From positions 62,001-126,000 of the forward strand of contig NZ_FMDN01000007.1 of NCBI RefSeq assembly GCF_900090245.1: 64,000 nt of DNA. Reading direction: 5' to 3'. Shown in pieces: positions 25,565-34,687 of this stretch; the stretch's first letter is position 1; every line of letters begins with the position of its first letter. The notes under the pieces were generated by a model, which did no database searches, had not been told where the DNA came from, and was given only the letters and a program-made list of their open reading frames with translations. This DNA is from Micromonospora halophytica (lineage in GTDB: Bacteria > Actinomycetota > Actinomycetes > Mycobacteriales > Micromonosporaceae). The position numbers were made by a program, and so were the translations under genes.

Positions 25565-27457
25565 GTGGCTGTGCCGGTGGTAGATCCCTCGTTGAACCCG
25601 ACGTCCGCGACGGAGACGGTCGAGCCCTCGGCGGCCGACCCGACACGGCGGCCGCGTCGGCGGCCTCGCCGGGCCGACGTCCTGGCCATCGGAGCCTATG
25701 TGCTGCTCGGTGTTTTCGTGTGCCTGAACTACTGGGTGGACGTGCAGCACCGGGTCTCGTCGCACCTGCCGACCGACCACAGCTGGTTCGAGTGGCTCTT
25801 CCAGCACGGCGCGTACTCGGTGCGCCATCTGGAGAACCCGCTGTTCAGCGCGCGGCAGAACGCCCCGGACGGGGTGAACATGATGGCCAACACCTCGCTG
25901 CTGGGCATGACCATCCCGCTGGCGCCGGTCACCCTCCTCTTCGGACCCCAGGTGACGTACGCGCTCTACCTGGGCGGCGCGCTCGCCGCGACCGCGGCCA
26001 CGTCGTACTGGATGCTGTCCCGGCACCTGGTGCGCTCGCGGGCGGCGGCGTTCGTCGGCGGCGCCTTCCTCGGCTTCGCCCCGGGCGTCGTGCACCACGC
26101 CAACGGGCAGCCCAACTTCGTCTCCAACTTCCTGCTGCCGGTGATCGTGGCCCGGGTGCTGCGCCTGGGCCGGCCGGGCCGGTGGCGGCGCGACGGGGTG
26201 GTGCTGGGGCTGCTGGTGGCGTACCAGATCTTCATCAACGAGGAGATGCTGCTGCTCACCGCGCTGGCCTGCCTGGTCGTCGTGCTGGCGTACGTGGTGC
26301 AGCGACCGCGCGCGGCGCGGGAGCGGGCCGGCGGCTTCCTGGCCGCGCTCGGCCTGGGGGGTGGGATCGCCCTGGCGCTCACCGCCTACCCGATCTGGTG
26401 GCAGTTCAACGGCCCGCAGTCCTACCGCGGCCTGCAGGGTGGCGTCTTCCACAACTGGGGCGAGGACCTGATGGCCTTCGTCACCTTCGCCCGGGACACG
26501 GTGGCCGGTGACGAGGCGGTGGAGAAGACCATCGGCCTCACCGAGCAGAACACCTGGTTCGGCTGGCCGCTGGTGCTGGTGACGATCGCCGCCCTGGTGC
26601 TGCTGTGGCGGCGATCGCTGGCCGCCCGGATCGCCGGTGTGCTGGTGGTGGTCTTCACCGTCGCGGCGATCGGTCCGAAGGTGCGCTTCGACGGCGTGGA
26701 GACCGACGTCGACGGCCCGTGGGCGTACATCCCGGACGACGTGCCGCTGGTGGAGATGATGATGCCGACCCGGCTCGCCCTGGTGGTGACCGCGGCGGTC
26801 GGCGTCCTGCTCGCGCTGGCCTGGGACGCGGCGGCCCGGTACGGCCGCAGCCCGGTCCCGGCCCCGCGCGTCCCGGGAGACGACACCGACCCGACAGGCG
26901 GCGCCGAGGCGGGCCGGGCGCCGGCCCGCCGTCGCTGGGTCCGGCCGGTCGGGTACGCGGCGGTCGCGCTCGCCGTGCTGCCGCTCTTCCCGCGCCCGCT
27001 GCCGGCGCAGCATGTGGACCCGCCGCCGCGCTTCATCACCGCCGGCGGCTGGCGGCCGTACGTCCCGCAGGGGCGCACGCTGGTGCCGGTGCCGATCCCG
27101 AGCAACGTGCACGGCCTGCCCACGCTGCGCTGGAGCGCGCTGACCGGGCACGAGTTCCCCGTGCCGGGCGGCTACTTCATCGGCCCGAACGAGAACGGGG
27201 AGGGCGTCTTCGGCGCGCCGAACCGGCCGACCAGCACGCTGGTCTACGCCACCATGGACTCCGGCGAGGTCCCGGCGCTGACCGAGGAGAACCGCCGCCA
27301 GGCGGTGGAGGACCTGCGCTTCTGGAAGGCGTCGGTGGTGGTGCTCGGCGCCCACCCGCGCGAGGCGGTGCTCCGCGACCTGATGACCGGCCTGCTCGGG
27401 CCGGCGCAGCGGGTGGACGACGTGTGGCTGTGGGACGTGCGCCCGCTGGTCGGCTGA
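25565..27457 (+). CDS. Polytopic membrane protein, GT-C glycosyltransferase-like, paralogue A
   Basis: A 630-residue membrane protein with about ten hydrophobic segments and an extracytoplasmic C-terminal domain. Blocks include NAPDGVNMMANTSLLG, IPLAPVTLLFGPQVTYALYL, FINEEMLLLTALACL and PTRLALVVTAAVGVLLALAW. The layout resembles integral membrane (GT-C-type) glycosyltransferases that transfer lipid-linked sugars outside the membrane, but no diagnostic catalytic motif can be proved. It faces a paralogue tail to tail with a three-base gap. The GTG start has a TACGAT box at 25551-25556, eight bases upstream, and no RBS. Confidence 0.8.
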   Translation: MAVPVVDPSLNPTSATETVEPSAADPTRRPRRRPRRADVLAIGAYVLLGVFVCLNYWVDVQHRVSSHLPTDHSWFEWLFQHGAYSVRHLENPLFSARQNAPDGVNMMANTSLLGMTIPLAPVTLLFGPQVTYALYLGGALAATAATSYWMLSRHLVRSRAAAFVGGAFLGFAPGVVHHANGQPNFVSNFLLPVIVARVLRLGRPGRWRRDGVVLGLLVAYQIFINEEMLLLTALACLVVVLAYVVQRPRAARERAGGFLAALGLGGGIALALTAYPIWWQFNGPQSYRGLQGGVFHNWGEDLMAFVTFARDTVAGDEAVEKTIGLTEQNTWFGWPLVLVTIAALVLLWRRSLAARIAGVLVVVFTVAAIGPKVRFDGVETDVDGPWAYIPDDVPLVEMMMPTRLALVVTAAVGVLLALAWDAAARYGRSPVPAPRVPGDDTDPTGGAEAGRAPARRRWVRPVGYAAVALAVLPLFPRPLPAQHVDPPPRFITAGGWRPYVPQGRTLVPVPIPSNVHGLPTLRWSALTGHEFPVPGGYFIGPNENGEGVFGAPNRPTSTLVYATMDSGEVPALTEENRRQAVEDLRFWKASVVVLGAHPREAVLRDLMTGLLGPAQRVDDVWLWDVRPLVG

Positions 27458-27460
27458 GCG

Positions 27461-29572
27461 TCAGGAGGCGGTGGTCCGGGCCGAGAGCGGCCGGACGTCC
27501 CACACCCACACGTCCAGGTCCTTGCGGGCAGGCCCGACGAGCTGCTCGACGGTGCGCCGCAGCGGCTCGGCGTTGTGCTGGCGCAGCGGCAGGACCAGCA
27601 CGGCGGCGTTCCAGTGCCGCAGCTCGTCCAGGCTGCGGCGGCGCTGCCGGTCGTCGAGCTTCAGGGTGCGCCCGGTGGTGGCGACCTCGTCGAGCAGCTC
27701 CCCGATGCCGCTGGGCCGGCCGCCGAAGCGTCCCGGGTCGCCGGTGTTGCCGTTGCGCGGGGCGAGGAAGTAGCCCCCGGGGATCTTGAAGTCGAGGTTG
27801 GTGGAGGCGGCCCAGCGCATGCCGTGGGTGTTGCCCATGCTCGGCACGGGCACCGGCACCAGGGTCTGCTCGGGGCCGACGTACTCGCGCCAGCGGCCGG
27901 CGGTGACGAAGTCCGGCACCGGCGGACGGGTGGTCACCTTCAGCGGCATCGGCACGATCGGCAGCAGGGCGAGGACCAGCGCGGCGACCGTCACGGTCTT
28001 CGCGTGCCGCCACTCGGGGCCGCGCAGCGTCCAGGCCCGCTGCACGGCCAGCGCCAGCAGCATCCCGATCACCACGCTGGTGATCATGGCGAACCGGGTC
28101 GGCACCACCGCGTCGAGCAGCGGCAGCCGGACCAGCAGGTCCCAGGGGCCGGTGACGAGTTCCCGGTCCCACCAGGACACCCGCTCGCCGAGGGAGAGCA
28201 CCGCGAAGAAGAGCCCGGTGGCGGCGAGCGCCCGGACCAGCACCTCCCGACGCAGCCAGATCACGATGCCGACGGCGATCAGCGACAGGCTCCAGCCGAA
28301 GAAGGCGTTCTCCTCCGAGTAGTTCGGCGCCAGGTTGACGTTGGCCCGCTCGTGGCCGCCGAAGGTGGGCGAGCCGGGGGCGAAGAAGGCGGCGATGTCG
28401 TTGCCGTAGTCGCGGACCGCGTCGCTGAGCCCATGGTACGCCATCGGCCCGGCGAACTGGATGTAGAGCGGGTACGCCAGCAGCGAGCCGGCGACCACCG
28501 TGCAGACCGGCAGCCCCTTGGCCAGCGGACGCCAGGCCGCCGACCAGAGCGCCCGGCGCTGCGCCACCATCGCGATGAGGAAGACGCCGCAGGCCAGCGC
28601 GGTGAAGAGCAGGATCTCCTCGTTGATGAACGCCTGCGCGGTGACCAGCAGGGCGAGCAGCACGCCGTCGCGGACCGGGCGGGTCGACCGGGTCAGCACC
28701 ATGACCCGCCAGACGATGAACGGCAGCAGCCACTGGGAGATGATGTTCGGGTGCCAGTTGGCGTGCGACAGCATCGCCGGTGAGAACCCGCAGAACCAGG
28801 CGCCGACCGCGGCGGCCAGCCGGCGGCGGACGAGGTGCCGCGAGAAGACGTGGTACCAGGTCGCGGCGGTGCCGGCCAGGCCGAGGGTGACCAGCACCAC
28901 GAAGGACACGGCCGGCCCGAAGAGCAGGGTGATCGGCACCATCGGGATGCCGAGCGCCAGCACCGCCGTGTTGGCCATCAGGTTGACGCCGTCGGGGTAG
29001 TTGAACTGGTCGGTGTAGAACGGGAAGTCGCCGTGCAGCACCACCCGCACCGAGTGGGCGAGGAAGAACTGCACCTGCGCCGGGTCGCTGCTGTAGAGCG
29101 AGGCGACCCGACCGGCCGGGTCCACCCAGATCTGGCTGGTCACCCAGAACGCGGCCAGCAGGAACACCCCGTAGACCGCGAGGTCCTTGCGCCGGGCCGT
29201 CCAGCGCCAGCGCCGGGACCACCCGGCCTCGGTCGCGCCGCCACGCTCCGCCCTCACCGACCCCTTCCCGGGTACGACCACGGTCCGGCCGCCACCGGCC
29301 GGCGCGTCGGTCGTCGGCTCCGCCGCGGGGCGGGCGAAACCGGGGGGCGCCTGCACGGGCGCCGGCCCGGCGGAGGGCGCGTGCCCGACGACCTTTGTGG
29401 TAGACGCGTGCCCGACGGCGTCGGTGGTAGACGCGTGCCCGGCGGCGTCGAGGGCGGGCGCGTTCGTCGCCGGTGGTGGCGGTGCGATGGCGGTGGCCGT
29501 CGCGCCACGGCCAGGGCCGCCGGAGGCGTCGGGGTCCGGTGCGGATGCGCCACGGGGCTCGACAGACGTCAC
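27461..29572 (-). CDS. Polytopic membrane protein, GT-C glycosyltransferase-like, paralogue B
   Basis: A 703-residue paralogue of the convergent neighbour. Shared blocks include YPDGVNLMANTAVLALG, IPMVPITLLFGPAV, FINEEILLFTALACG, PTRFAMITSVVIGMLLALA and a C-terminal VWVWDVRPL. It differs by a 125-residue cytoplasmic Ala/Pro-rich N-terminus with a tandem repeat GHASTTDAVGHASTTKVVGH. About ten membrane segments and an extracytoplasmic C-terminal domain are predicted. Likely substrates are cell-envelope glycans, which is inference. The ATG is at 29572. Confidence 0.8.
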   Translation of the reverse strand: MTSVEPRGASAPDPDASGGPGRGATATAIAPPPPATNAPALDAAGHASTTDAVGHASTTKVVGHAPSAGPAPVQAPPGFARPAAEPTTDAPAGGGRTVVVPGKGSVRAERGGATEAGWSRRWRWTARRKDLAVYGVFLLAAFWVTSQIWVDPAGRVASLYSSDPAQVQFFLAHSVRVVLHGDFPFYTDQFNYPDGVNLMANTAVLALGIPMVPITLLFGPAVSFVVLVTLGLAGTAATWYHVFSRHLVRRRLAAAVGAWFCGFSPAMLSHANWHPNIISQWLLPFIVWRVMVLTRSTRPVRDGVLLALLVTAQAFINEEILLFTALACGVFLIAMVAQRRALWSAAWRPLAKGLPVCTVVAGSLLAYPLYIQFAGPMAYHGLSDAVRDYGNDIAAFFAPGSPTFGGHERANVNLAPNYSEENAFFGWSLSLIAVGIVIWLRREVLVRALAATGLFFAVLSLGERVSWWDRELVTGPWDLLVRLPLLDAVVPTRFAMITSVVIGMLLALAVQRAWTLRGPEWRHAKTVTVAALVLALLPIVPMPLKVTTRPPVPDFVTAGRWREYVGPEQTLVPVPVPSMGNTHGMRWAASTNLDFKIPGGYFLAPRNGNTGDPGRFGGRPSGIGELLDEVATTGRTLKLDDRQRRRSLDELRHWNAAVLVLPLRQHNAEPLRRTVEQLVGPARKDLDVWVWDVRPLSARTTAS

Positions 29573-29728
29573 AGTCGGCGGAGTCTACCGGAGCCGAAAA
29601 ATCAGACGAAATCCACGCGGGAGTCCCTTGTGGCCGGAGCCCGGTGGGGCGGACCAGCGCCGACCGGCCGCCGGCCGTTGCGTACCATGTGGGCTTCCGA
29701 CAACGGCGAGGCGATCGGGGGCGTACAG

Positions 29729-30922
29729 GTGGCTTCAGTCCGCCGCCGCGGCACGACGGTCACCGCACTGCTCACCCTGGCGCTGGCCGTGACCGCCTGC
29801 GGGCCGGTCGCCGAGCGCCAGGCCCGGGAACTGCGGGTGGGCTACGACAGCCTGGACGGCACGCTACGGGTGTGGCCGCCACGCGGCTCGCTCGCCGGTG
29901 ACGCCACCACCACCGAGGCGGTGACCGAGGCGGTCCGCGCCTGGCGGTCCCCGATCGACGACCGGGCCCACCTGCCCTCCTCCGGCATCCTCTGGTCCGG
30001 CGAGGTGGACGGCGCCCGGCTGGCCCTGGTCGCCGCCGACGTGCCCGGCGAGGCGGCGTCCTGGCTGCTCCAGCTCACCGGCGTCGACGGCCGGTACGCG
30101 GTCGACCGGGCCACCGAGTACACCGACCCGGGTTATCTCGCCTACGCCGACGTGCTGCCGGTGCAGTTGGCCGACGGCCGCCGCTACCTGGTCTCCGGGC
30201 GGGTGGAGCGGCTGCTCGGCCCGGACGGCCGGGCGCTGATGGTCTCCGACGGACTGACCGGCCGGGTGTCGGTGCCGGAGTGCGCGGCGGTGCCGGTGAC
30301 GGCGACGCTGCGCGCCACCGAGTCGCTGCCACGCGGCCGGGCGGCCGACCGGCTGCTCGACCTGGGCACCGCCACCACCGATCCGCGCTACCCGCTGGTC
30401 CGCGACGAGACCGGCTCCGGCCGGCGGGCCCTGGACGGGCTGGACACCTGCGTCCTCGCCGGTGAGCAGGGGCCGTTCGGCAGCATCCCGCGCCGGATCG
30501 GCGACCGGGACGCACCCGCCTCGGTGCCCGAGTCCTGGCCGGTGGAGAAGGTGGCCGTGCGGGGCATCGGCGAGATGGCGCTGGGTGGCGGCGATCCGGG
30601 CGACCTGGAACAGCTCAGCTGGGAGACCGCCGCCGGCACGGTGACCGCATTGGTCTACCGCCCGGCCGGCGACGGCGCGCCGGTGGTGTCCCCCGCCGAC
30701 CGGTCCAACCCGCTGCAGACGTACGTGCTGCCGGTGCCGGGGCAGCCGCTGGTGGTGCTGACCTGGCGGGGCAACCGGGACGCCTCCTTGTCGGTGCCAC
30801 CCGGCACGCCCCGCCTGGTGGACCGTCCCGGCCTGGTGGTGGTGCCGATGCCGGAGGCGAAGCAGACGTTCAGCCTGGCCACCGCCGAGAAGACCTACTA
30901 CCGCTCCGTCGGCGGCCGCTGA
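29729..30922 (+). CDS. Putative lipoprotein of unknown function
   Basis: A 397-residue secreted protein. An Arg-rich start and hydrophobic stretch TTVTALLTLALAVTACG end in a lipobox (VTAC), so the mature protein is probably a lipoprotein anchored by Cys26. The body is beta-rich with no recognised enzyme motif (LQLTGVDGRYAVDRATEY, YVLPVPGQPLVVLTW). GTG 29729 lies in a GTACAGGTGG context without a strong RBS; a TACCAT box at about 29683 may be the -10. It is divergent from the GT-C-like gene. Confidence 0.75.
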   Translation: MASVRRRGTTVTALLTLALAVTACGPVAERQARELRVGYDSLDGTLRVWPPRGSLAGDATTTEAVTEAVRAWRSPIDDRAHLPSSGILWSGEVDGARLALVAADVPGEAASWLLQLTGVDGRYAVDRATEYTDPGYLAYADVLPVQLADGRRYLVSGRVERLLGPDGRALMVSDGLTGRVSVPECAAVPVTATLRATESLPRGRAADRLLDLGTATTDPRYPLVRDETGSGRRALDGLDTCVLAGEQGPFGSIPRRIGDRDAPASVPESWPVEKVAVRGIGEMALGGGDPGDLEQLSWETAAGTVTALVYRPAGDGAPVVSPADRSNPLQTYVLPVPGQPLVVLTWRGNRDASLSVPPGTPRLVDRPGLVVVPMPEAKQTFSLATAEKTYYRSVGGR

Positions 30923-31116
30923 CCCCGGATCCGCCCATCGTCAGCCCGCCCATCGTCAGCCCGCCCGGACGTCGACAGCCGGGCTCCGCCGGAGCGGTGC
31001 CAGCGCCTCCATGGCCCGCCGTGGACCTCGGGTCGAACCCTGCACGGCCGTCTCACCGGCGTGCCCGATGGGGTTCCGCGAGGGCGCCTGCCACCGGTGC
31101 ACACCCCTCTTCCGCA

Positions 31117-31202
31117 CGCTACCGACCTGATCGCACAAGTGGATCGGGGCGAGAGTCCTCCAGGGCCCTGTCCGATCCATCCATGCGATCAGGTCGGTAG
31201 CG
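31117..31202. repeat. Dispersed palindromic repeat, copy 1
   Basis: CGCTACCGACCTGATCGCA at 31117-31135 is the exact reverse complement of 31184-31202. The next ten bases of the arms are partly diverged. The central 48 bases are unrelated to the second copy at 56822-56895. Confidence 0.75.
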
Positions 31203-31388
31203 TCCGCACAGTACCGGTCCGGTCCGAAGGGACGGCCCAGGCGGTCCCGGACGGACAACCGCTGCCTCGGGCGTCGGTGCCGGAGCGTCCGGGCCGATAC
31301 CCAGCTCCGCCGCGATCCGCGGCTACGGGGAGCGGCTGGAGACGCGGACGGCGCGGACGGCGGGTGACGTCCGTCGGCAGCGCCAGGG

Positions 31389-31433
31389 ACGCCGACGGGC
31401 GGCCCTGGGAGCACCAGGACCGCCCGTCGGCGT
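31389..31433 (-). terminator. dxs terminator
   Basis: ACGCCGACGGGCGG at 31389-31402 and CCGCCCGTCGGCGT at 31420-31433 are perfect 14-bp arms, with CCTGG/CCAGG pairing inside the loop, beyond the dxs stop. Confidence 0.75.
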
Positions 31434-31476
31434 GGTGTCACGCACGCCTCGCCGGTGCGTACACCGGCGCCCGTGG

Positions 31477-33426
31477 TCAGTTGCTGCTGGCGTCGCGGGC
31501 AGCCAGGCGGACCGGCTCGACCGGCTCGGCGTCCAGGCCGGAGATCCAGCCGGTGACGTCCCGGGCCACGTCCTGCGCGGTGAGCCGCAGGTCGGCCAGG
31601 ATCTGCGCCCGGGTGCCGTGCGGGTGCCAGTCGGCGGGCACGCCGAGGTCGCGCAGCGGGACCCGGACGTCGGCGTCCCGCATCGCCTGGGCGAGCGCGT
31701 CACCGACACCGCCGACCCGGACGCCGTCCTCGACGGTCACCACGAGCCGGTGCGCGGTGGCCAGCTCGACCAGTTCGGCCGGGACCGGGCGGACCCAGCG
31801 CGGGTCGACCACGGTCACCCCGTAGCCCTGCTCGGCGAGGCGGGCGGCGACCTCCATGCCGAGGTGGCCGAAGGAACCGACCGCGACCAGCAGCACGTCG
31901 GTACGCGCCGACTCGGCCAGCACGTCGACCGCGCCGACCCGACGGACGGCCGGCAGGTCGGCGGCGACGGTGCCGGTCGGGAAGCGGACGATGGTCGGGC
32001 CGTCATCGACCGCCACCGCCTCGCGCAGCTCCTCGCGGAGGCTGCCGGCGTCCCGGGGCGCGGCGATCCGCAGGCCGGGCACCACGCCGAAGACCGACAT
32101 GTCCCAGATGCCGTAGTGACTCGGCCCGTCCGGGCCGGTGATACCGGCGCGGTCCAGCACGAAGGTGACCGGCAGCTTGTGCATCGCCACGTCCAGCAGG
32201 ACCTGGTCGAAGGCCCGGTTGAGGAACGTCGCGTAGACCGCCACCACCGGGTGCAGGCCGCCCATGGCCAGGCCGGCGGCGGAGGTGGCGGCGTGCTGCT
32301 CGGCGATGCCGACGTCGTACACCCGGTCGGGGTGCTTGCGGGCCAGGGTGGCGATGCCGGTGGGCTCGGCCATCGCGGCGGTGATGCCCACCACGTCGGG
32401 CCGGGAGTCGGCGATGGCGACCAGCTCGTCGGCGAAGACGTGGGTCCACTTCACCGACGGGGCCGCCAGCAGCTTGCCGGTCTCGACGTCGAAGGCGCCC
32501 GGGCCGTGCAGGCAGTCCGCCTCGTCCTCCTCGGCGGGGCGGTAGCCGTAGCCCTTGCGGGTGACCGCGTGCACGATCACCGGCCCGCCGAAGTTCTTCG
32601 CGGCCCGCAGCGACGACTCGACCGCGGCGATGTCGTGCCCGTCGACCGGGCCGACGTACTTGATGCCGAGGTCCTCGAACATCGCCTGCGGGGCGACCGC
32701 GTCCTTGATGCCCTTCTTGACCGCGTGCAGCACCTCGTACATCGGCTTGCCGACGAACGGCGTGTTGCCGAGGGCGTCCTTGACGGTGTCGAGGACCTTC
32801 TCGTAGCCGGGGTTGAGCCGCAGCGAGGAGAGGTGGTCGGCGAGGCCGCCGATGGTCGGCGAGTAGGACCGACCGTTGTCGTTGACCACGATGACCAGCG
32901 GGTTGCCGGCGGTGGCGATGTTGTTCAACGCCTCCCAGCACATGCCGCCGGTCAGCGCGCCGTCACCGACCACGGCGACCACGCTGCGCTGCTCGCCGCG
33001 CAGCGCGTACGCCTTGGCCAGCCCGTCGGCGTACGACAGGGCGGTGGAGGCGTGCGAGTTCTCGATCAGGTCGTGCTCGCTCTCGGCCTGGCTGGGGTAG
33101 CCGGAGAGGCCACCGCGCTGGCGGAGCTTGTCGAAGCCCTCCTGTCGGCCGGTGAGGATCTTGTGCACGTACGCCTGGTGGCCGGTGTCGAACAGGAGCC
33201 GGTCGCGGGGAGAGTCGAAGACCCGGTGCATCGCCAGGGTCAGCTCCACCACACCGAGGTTGGGGCCGACGTGCCCGCCGGTGCGGGAGACCTTGGCGAT
33301 CAGGAAGTCACGGATCTCGGCGGCGAGAACGTCCAGCTGCTCGGCGGTCATCCGCTTCACGTCCTGCGGACCGCGCACCGTGCCCAGCAGCCGACCCTGG
33401 TTGGCCGTGCCCTCTTCAACACTCAT
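31477..33426 (-). CDS. dxs: 1-deoxy-D-xylulose-5-phosphate synthase
   Basis: A 649-residue thiamine-diphosphate enzyme that condenses pyruvate with glyceraldehyde 3-phosphate, the first step of the MEP isoprenoid pathway. Landmarks are [20 protein letters not shown], the TPP-binding block [25 protein letters not shown], and [18 protein letters not shown] in the pyrimidine domain. Length is normal. The ATG at 33426 has no clear RBS but a TAGACT box lies eight bases upstream (33435-33440). A strong hairpin ends the transcript. Confidence 0.97.
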   Translation of the reverse strand: MSVEEGTANQGRLLGTVRGPQDVKRMTAEQLDVLAAEIRDFLIAKVSRTGGHVGPNLGVVELTLAMHRVFDSPRDRLLFDTGHQAYVHKILTGRQEGFDKLRQRGGLSGYPSQAESEHDLIENSHASTALSYADGLAKAYALRGEQRSVVAVVGDGALTGGMCWEALNNIATAGNPLVIVVNDNGRSYSPTIGGLADHLSSLRLNPGYEKVLDTVKDALGNTPFVGKPMYEVLHAVKKGIKDAVAPQAMFEDLGIKYVGPVDGHDIAAVESSLRAAKNFGGPVIVHAVTRKGYGYRPAEEDEADCLHGPGAFDVETGKLLAAPSVKWTHVFADELVAIADSRPDVVGITAAMAEPTGIATLARKHPDRVYDVGIAEQHAATSAAGLAMGGLHPVVAVYATFLNRAFDQVLLDVAMHKLPVTFVLDRAGITGPDGPSHYGIWDMSVFGVVPGLRIAAPRDAGSLREELREAVAVDDGPTIVRFPTGTVAADLPAVRRVGAVDVLAESARTDVLLVAVGSFGHLGMEVAARLAEQGYGVTVVDPRWVRPVPAELVELATAHRLVVTVEDGVRVGGVGDALAQAMRDADVRVPLRDLGVPADWHPHGTRAQILADLRLTAQDVARDVTGWISGLDAEPVEPVRLAARDASSN

Positions 33427-33497
33427 GACGGAAGAGTCTATCGGCCCCCCGACACTCCGCAGCTCGGCCGTGGATCATCACAGCCTGCTCCCAGGAT

Positions 33498-34673
33498 TCA
33501 GCGCTCGACGAGCAGCCGGCGCGGCGGCGTCGCCACGGCGGCCCCGTTCGGCGGCCCGGCCGGGGTCCACGAGCCCAGCACGGCGGCGTGCCGGGCGCCG
33601 GTCACCGAGGGAACCGCGCCGGGCAGGCCGTGCCAGGAGAGCCAGCCGAGCAGGGCGAACGCGTACGCCTCCTTGGCCTGGGCGGGCACGCCCAGCTCGT
33701 CGGTGACGCGCAGCCGCCACCGGCCCCGCCCGAGGACGGCCAGCCGGCCCAACAGTGTGGGATTGCGCACCCCGCCGCCGGCGGCGACCACCTCGGTCAC
33801 CCGGTGCCGGTCGCACTCGGCGGCCACCGTCCGGGCGGTCAGCTCGGTCAGCGTGGCCAGCACGTCGTCCGGGGCCACCGGCTCACCCAGGGCGGCCAGC
33901 CGCTCGTCGAGGTAGCCGGCGTGGAACAGCTCCTTCCCGGTCGACTTGGGCGGCGGCACGGCGTAGTACGCCTCGGCGAGCAACGACTCCAGCAGCCCGG
34001 GGTGCACCCGGCCGGCCGCCGCCCGGGCCCCGTCGACGTCGCAGGGGCGGCCGAGGAGACGCCGGGCCGCCGCGTCCAGCAACGCGTTGGCCGGGCCCAC
34101 GTCGTACCCGAGCACGGGCGCGCCCGGCGCGACCACGGTGAGGTTGGCGATGCCGCCCAGGTTGAGCGCCGCCCGCGGCGCCGAGCCGCCCGACCCTTCG
34201 GCCGCCGCCAGCAGCAGCGCGTCGAAGGCGGGGACCAGCGGCGCGCCCTGGCCACCGGCGGCGACGTCCGCCGAACGCAGGTCCGCCAGCACGGGTACGC
34301 CCACCCGGGCGGCCACCCGGGCCGGCGCGCCCAGCTGGAGGGTGCCCCGGACGGCGCCCGAGGAGACCCAGTGGAAGACCGTCTGCCCGGGCGAGACGAC
34401 CAGGTCGGCCTGCCCGCCGGCCAGTTGCACGCCGAGCGCGGCGGCGTCGGCGAAGACCTCACCGAGGGCGTTGTCCAGCCGGCAGACCGCCTCGATCGTG
34501 GTGGCCGCCGGGGGCAGCAGCGCCCCGATCCGCTCGCGCAGGGCGTCGTCGTAGCTTCGCTCCCGGTGCCCCAGCGGACGCATCCGCAGGGTGTCCCCGT
34601 CGGCGGTGAACTCGGCGGCGACCACGTCCACCCCGTCGTACGACGTCCCGGACATCAACCCGACGATCTTCAT
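33498..34673 (-). CDS. anmK: Anhydro-N-acetylmuramic acid kinase
   Basis: A 391-residue sugar kinase of the peptidoglycan recycling pathway. It hydrolyses and phosphorylates 1,6-anhydro-MurNAc to MurNAc-6-phosphate. The signature VGLMSGTSYDGVD is at residues 4-16; SPGQTVFHW, LNLGGIANLTVV and GPANALLD in the central domain and VVAAGGGVRNPTLL follow. The ATG has a TAGCCT box six bases upstream and no RBS, so it likely has its own leaderless promoter in the 14-base gap after the RNA methyltransferase stop. Confidence 0.95.
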   Translation of the reverse strand: MKIVGLMSGTSYDGVDVVAAEFTADGDTLRMRPLGHRERSYDDALRERIGALLPPAATTIEAVCRLDNALGEVFADAAALGVQLAGGQADLVVSPGQTVFHWVSSGAVRGTLQLGAPARVAARVGVPVLADLRSADVAAGGQGAPLVPAFDALLLAAAEGSGGSAPRAALNLGGIANLTVVAPGAPVLGYDVGPANALLDAAARRLLGRPCDVDGARAAAGRVHPGLLESLLAEAYYAVPPPKSTGKELFHAGYLDERLAALGEPVAPDDVLATLTELTARTVAAECDRHRVTEVVAAGGGVRNPTLLGRLAVLGRGRWRLRVTDELGVPAQAKEAYAFALLGWLSWHGLPGAVPSVTGARHAAVLGSWTPAGPPNGAAVATPPRRLLVER

Positions 34674-34679
34674 CGGGCC

Positions 34680-34685
34680 AGGCTA
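34680..34685 (-). promoter_or_regulatory. -10 element (TAGCCT), leaderless anmK
   Basis: Read on the minus strand, TAGCCT ends six bases before the anmK ATG at 34673. Confidence 0.5.
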
Positions 34686-34687
34686 GG

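Larger units (their letters stand above)
30923..31476. other. Intergenic region with repeats and a terminator
   Basis: 554 bases without a convincing gene. It contains a CCCATCGTCAGCCCG duplication (about 30936-30965), a long palindromic element (31117-31202) and the dxs terminator (31389-31433). The readings that cross it are low-complexity Arg/Pro sequences. Confidence 0.6.

Noticed and set aside
25541..27355. 604-codon minus-strand frame opposite the GT-C-like gene
   Set aside because: No RBS or recognisable domain and heavy Arg/His/Gln bias; a shadow frame.
30956..31441. Minus-strand frame across the palindromic repeat in the dxs downstream spacer
   Set aside because: Arg/Pro/Ser low complexity, no RBS, and it overlaps the dxs terminator and the repeat.
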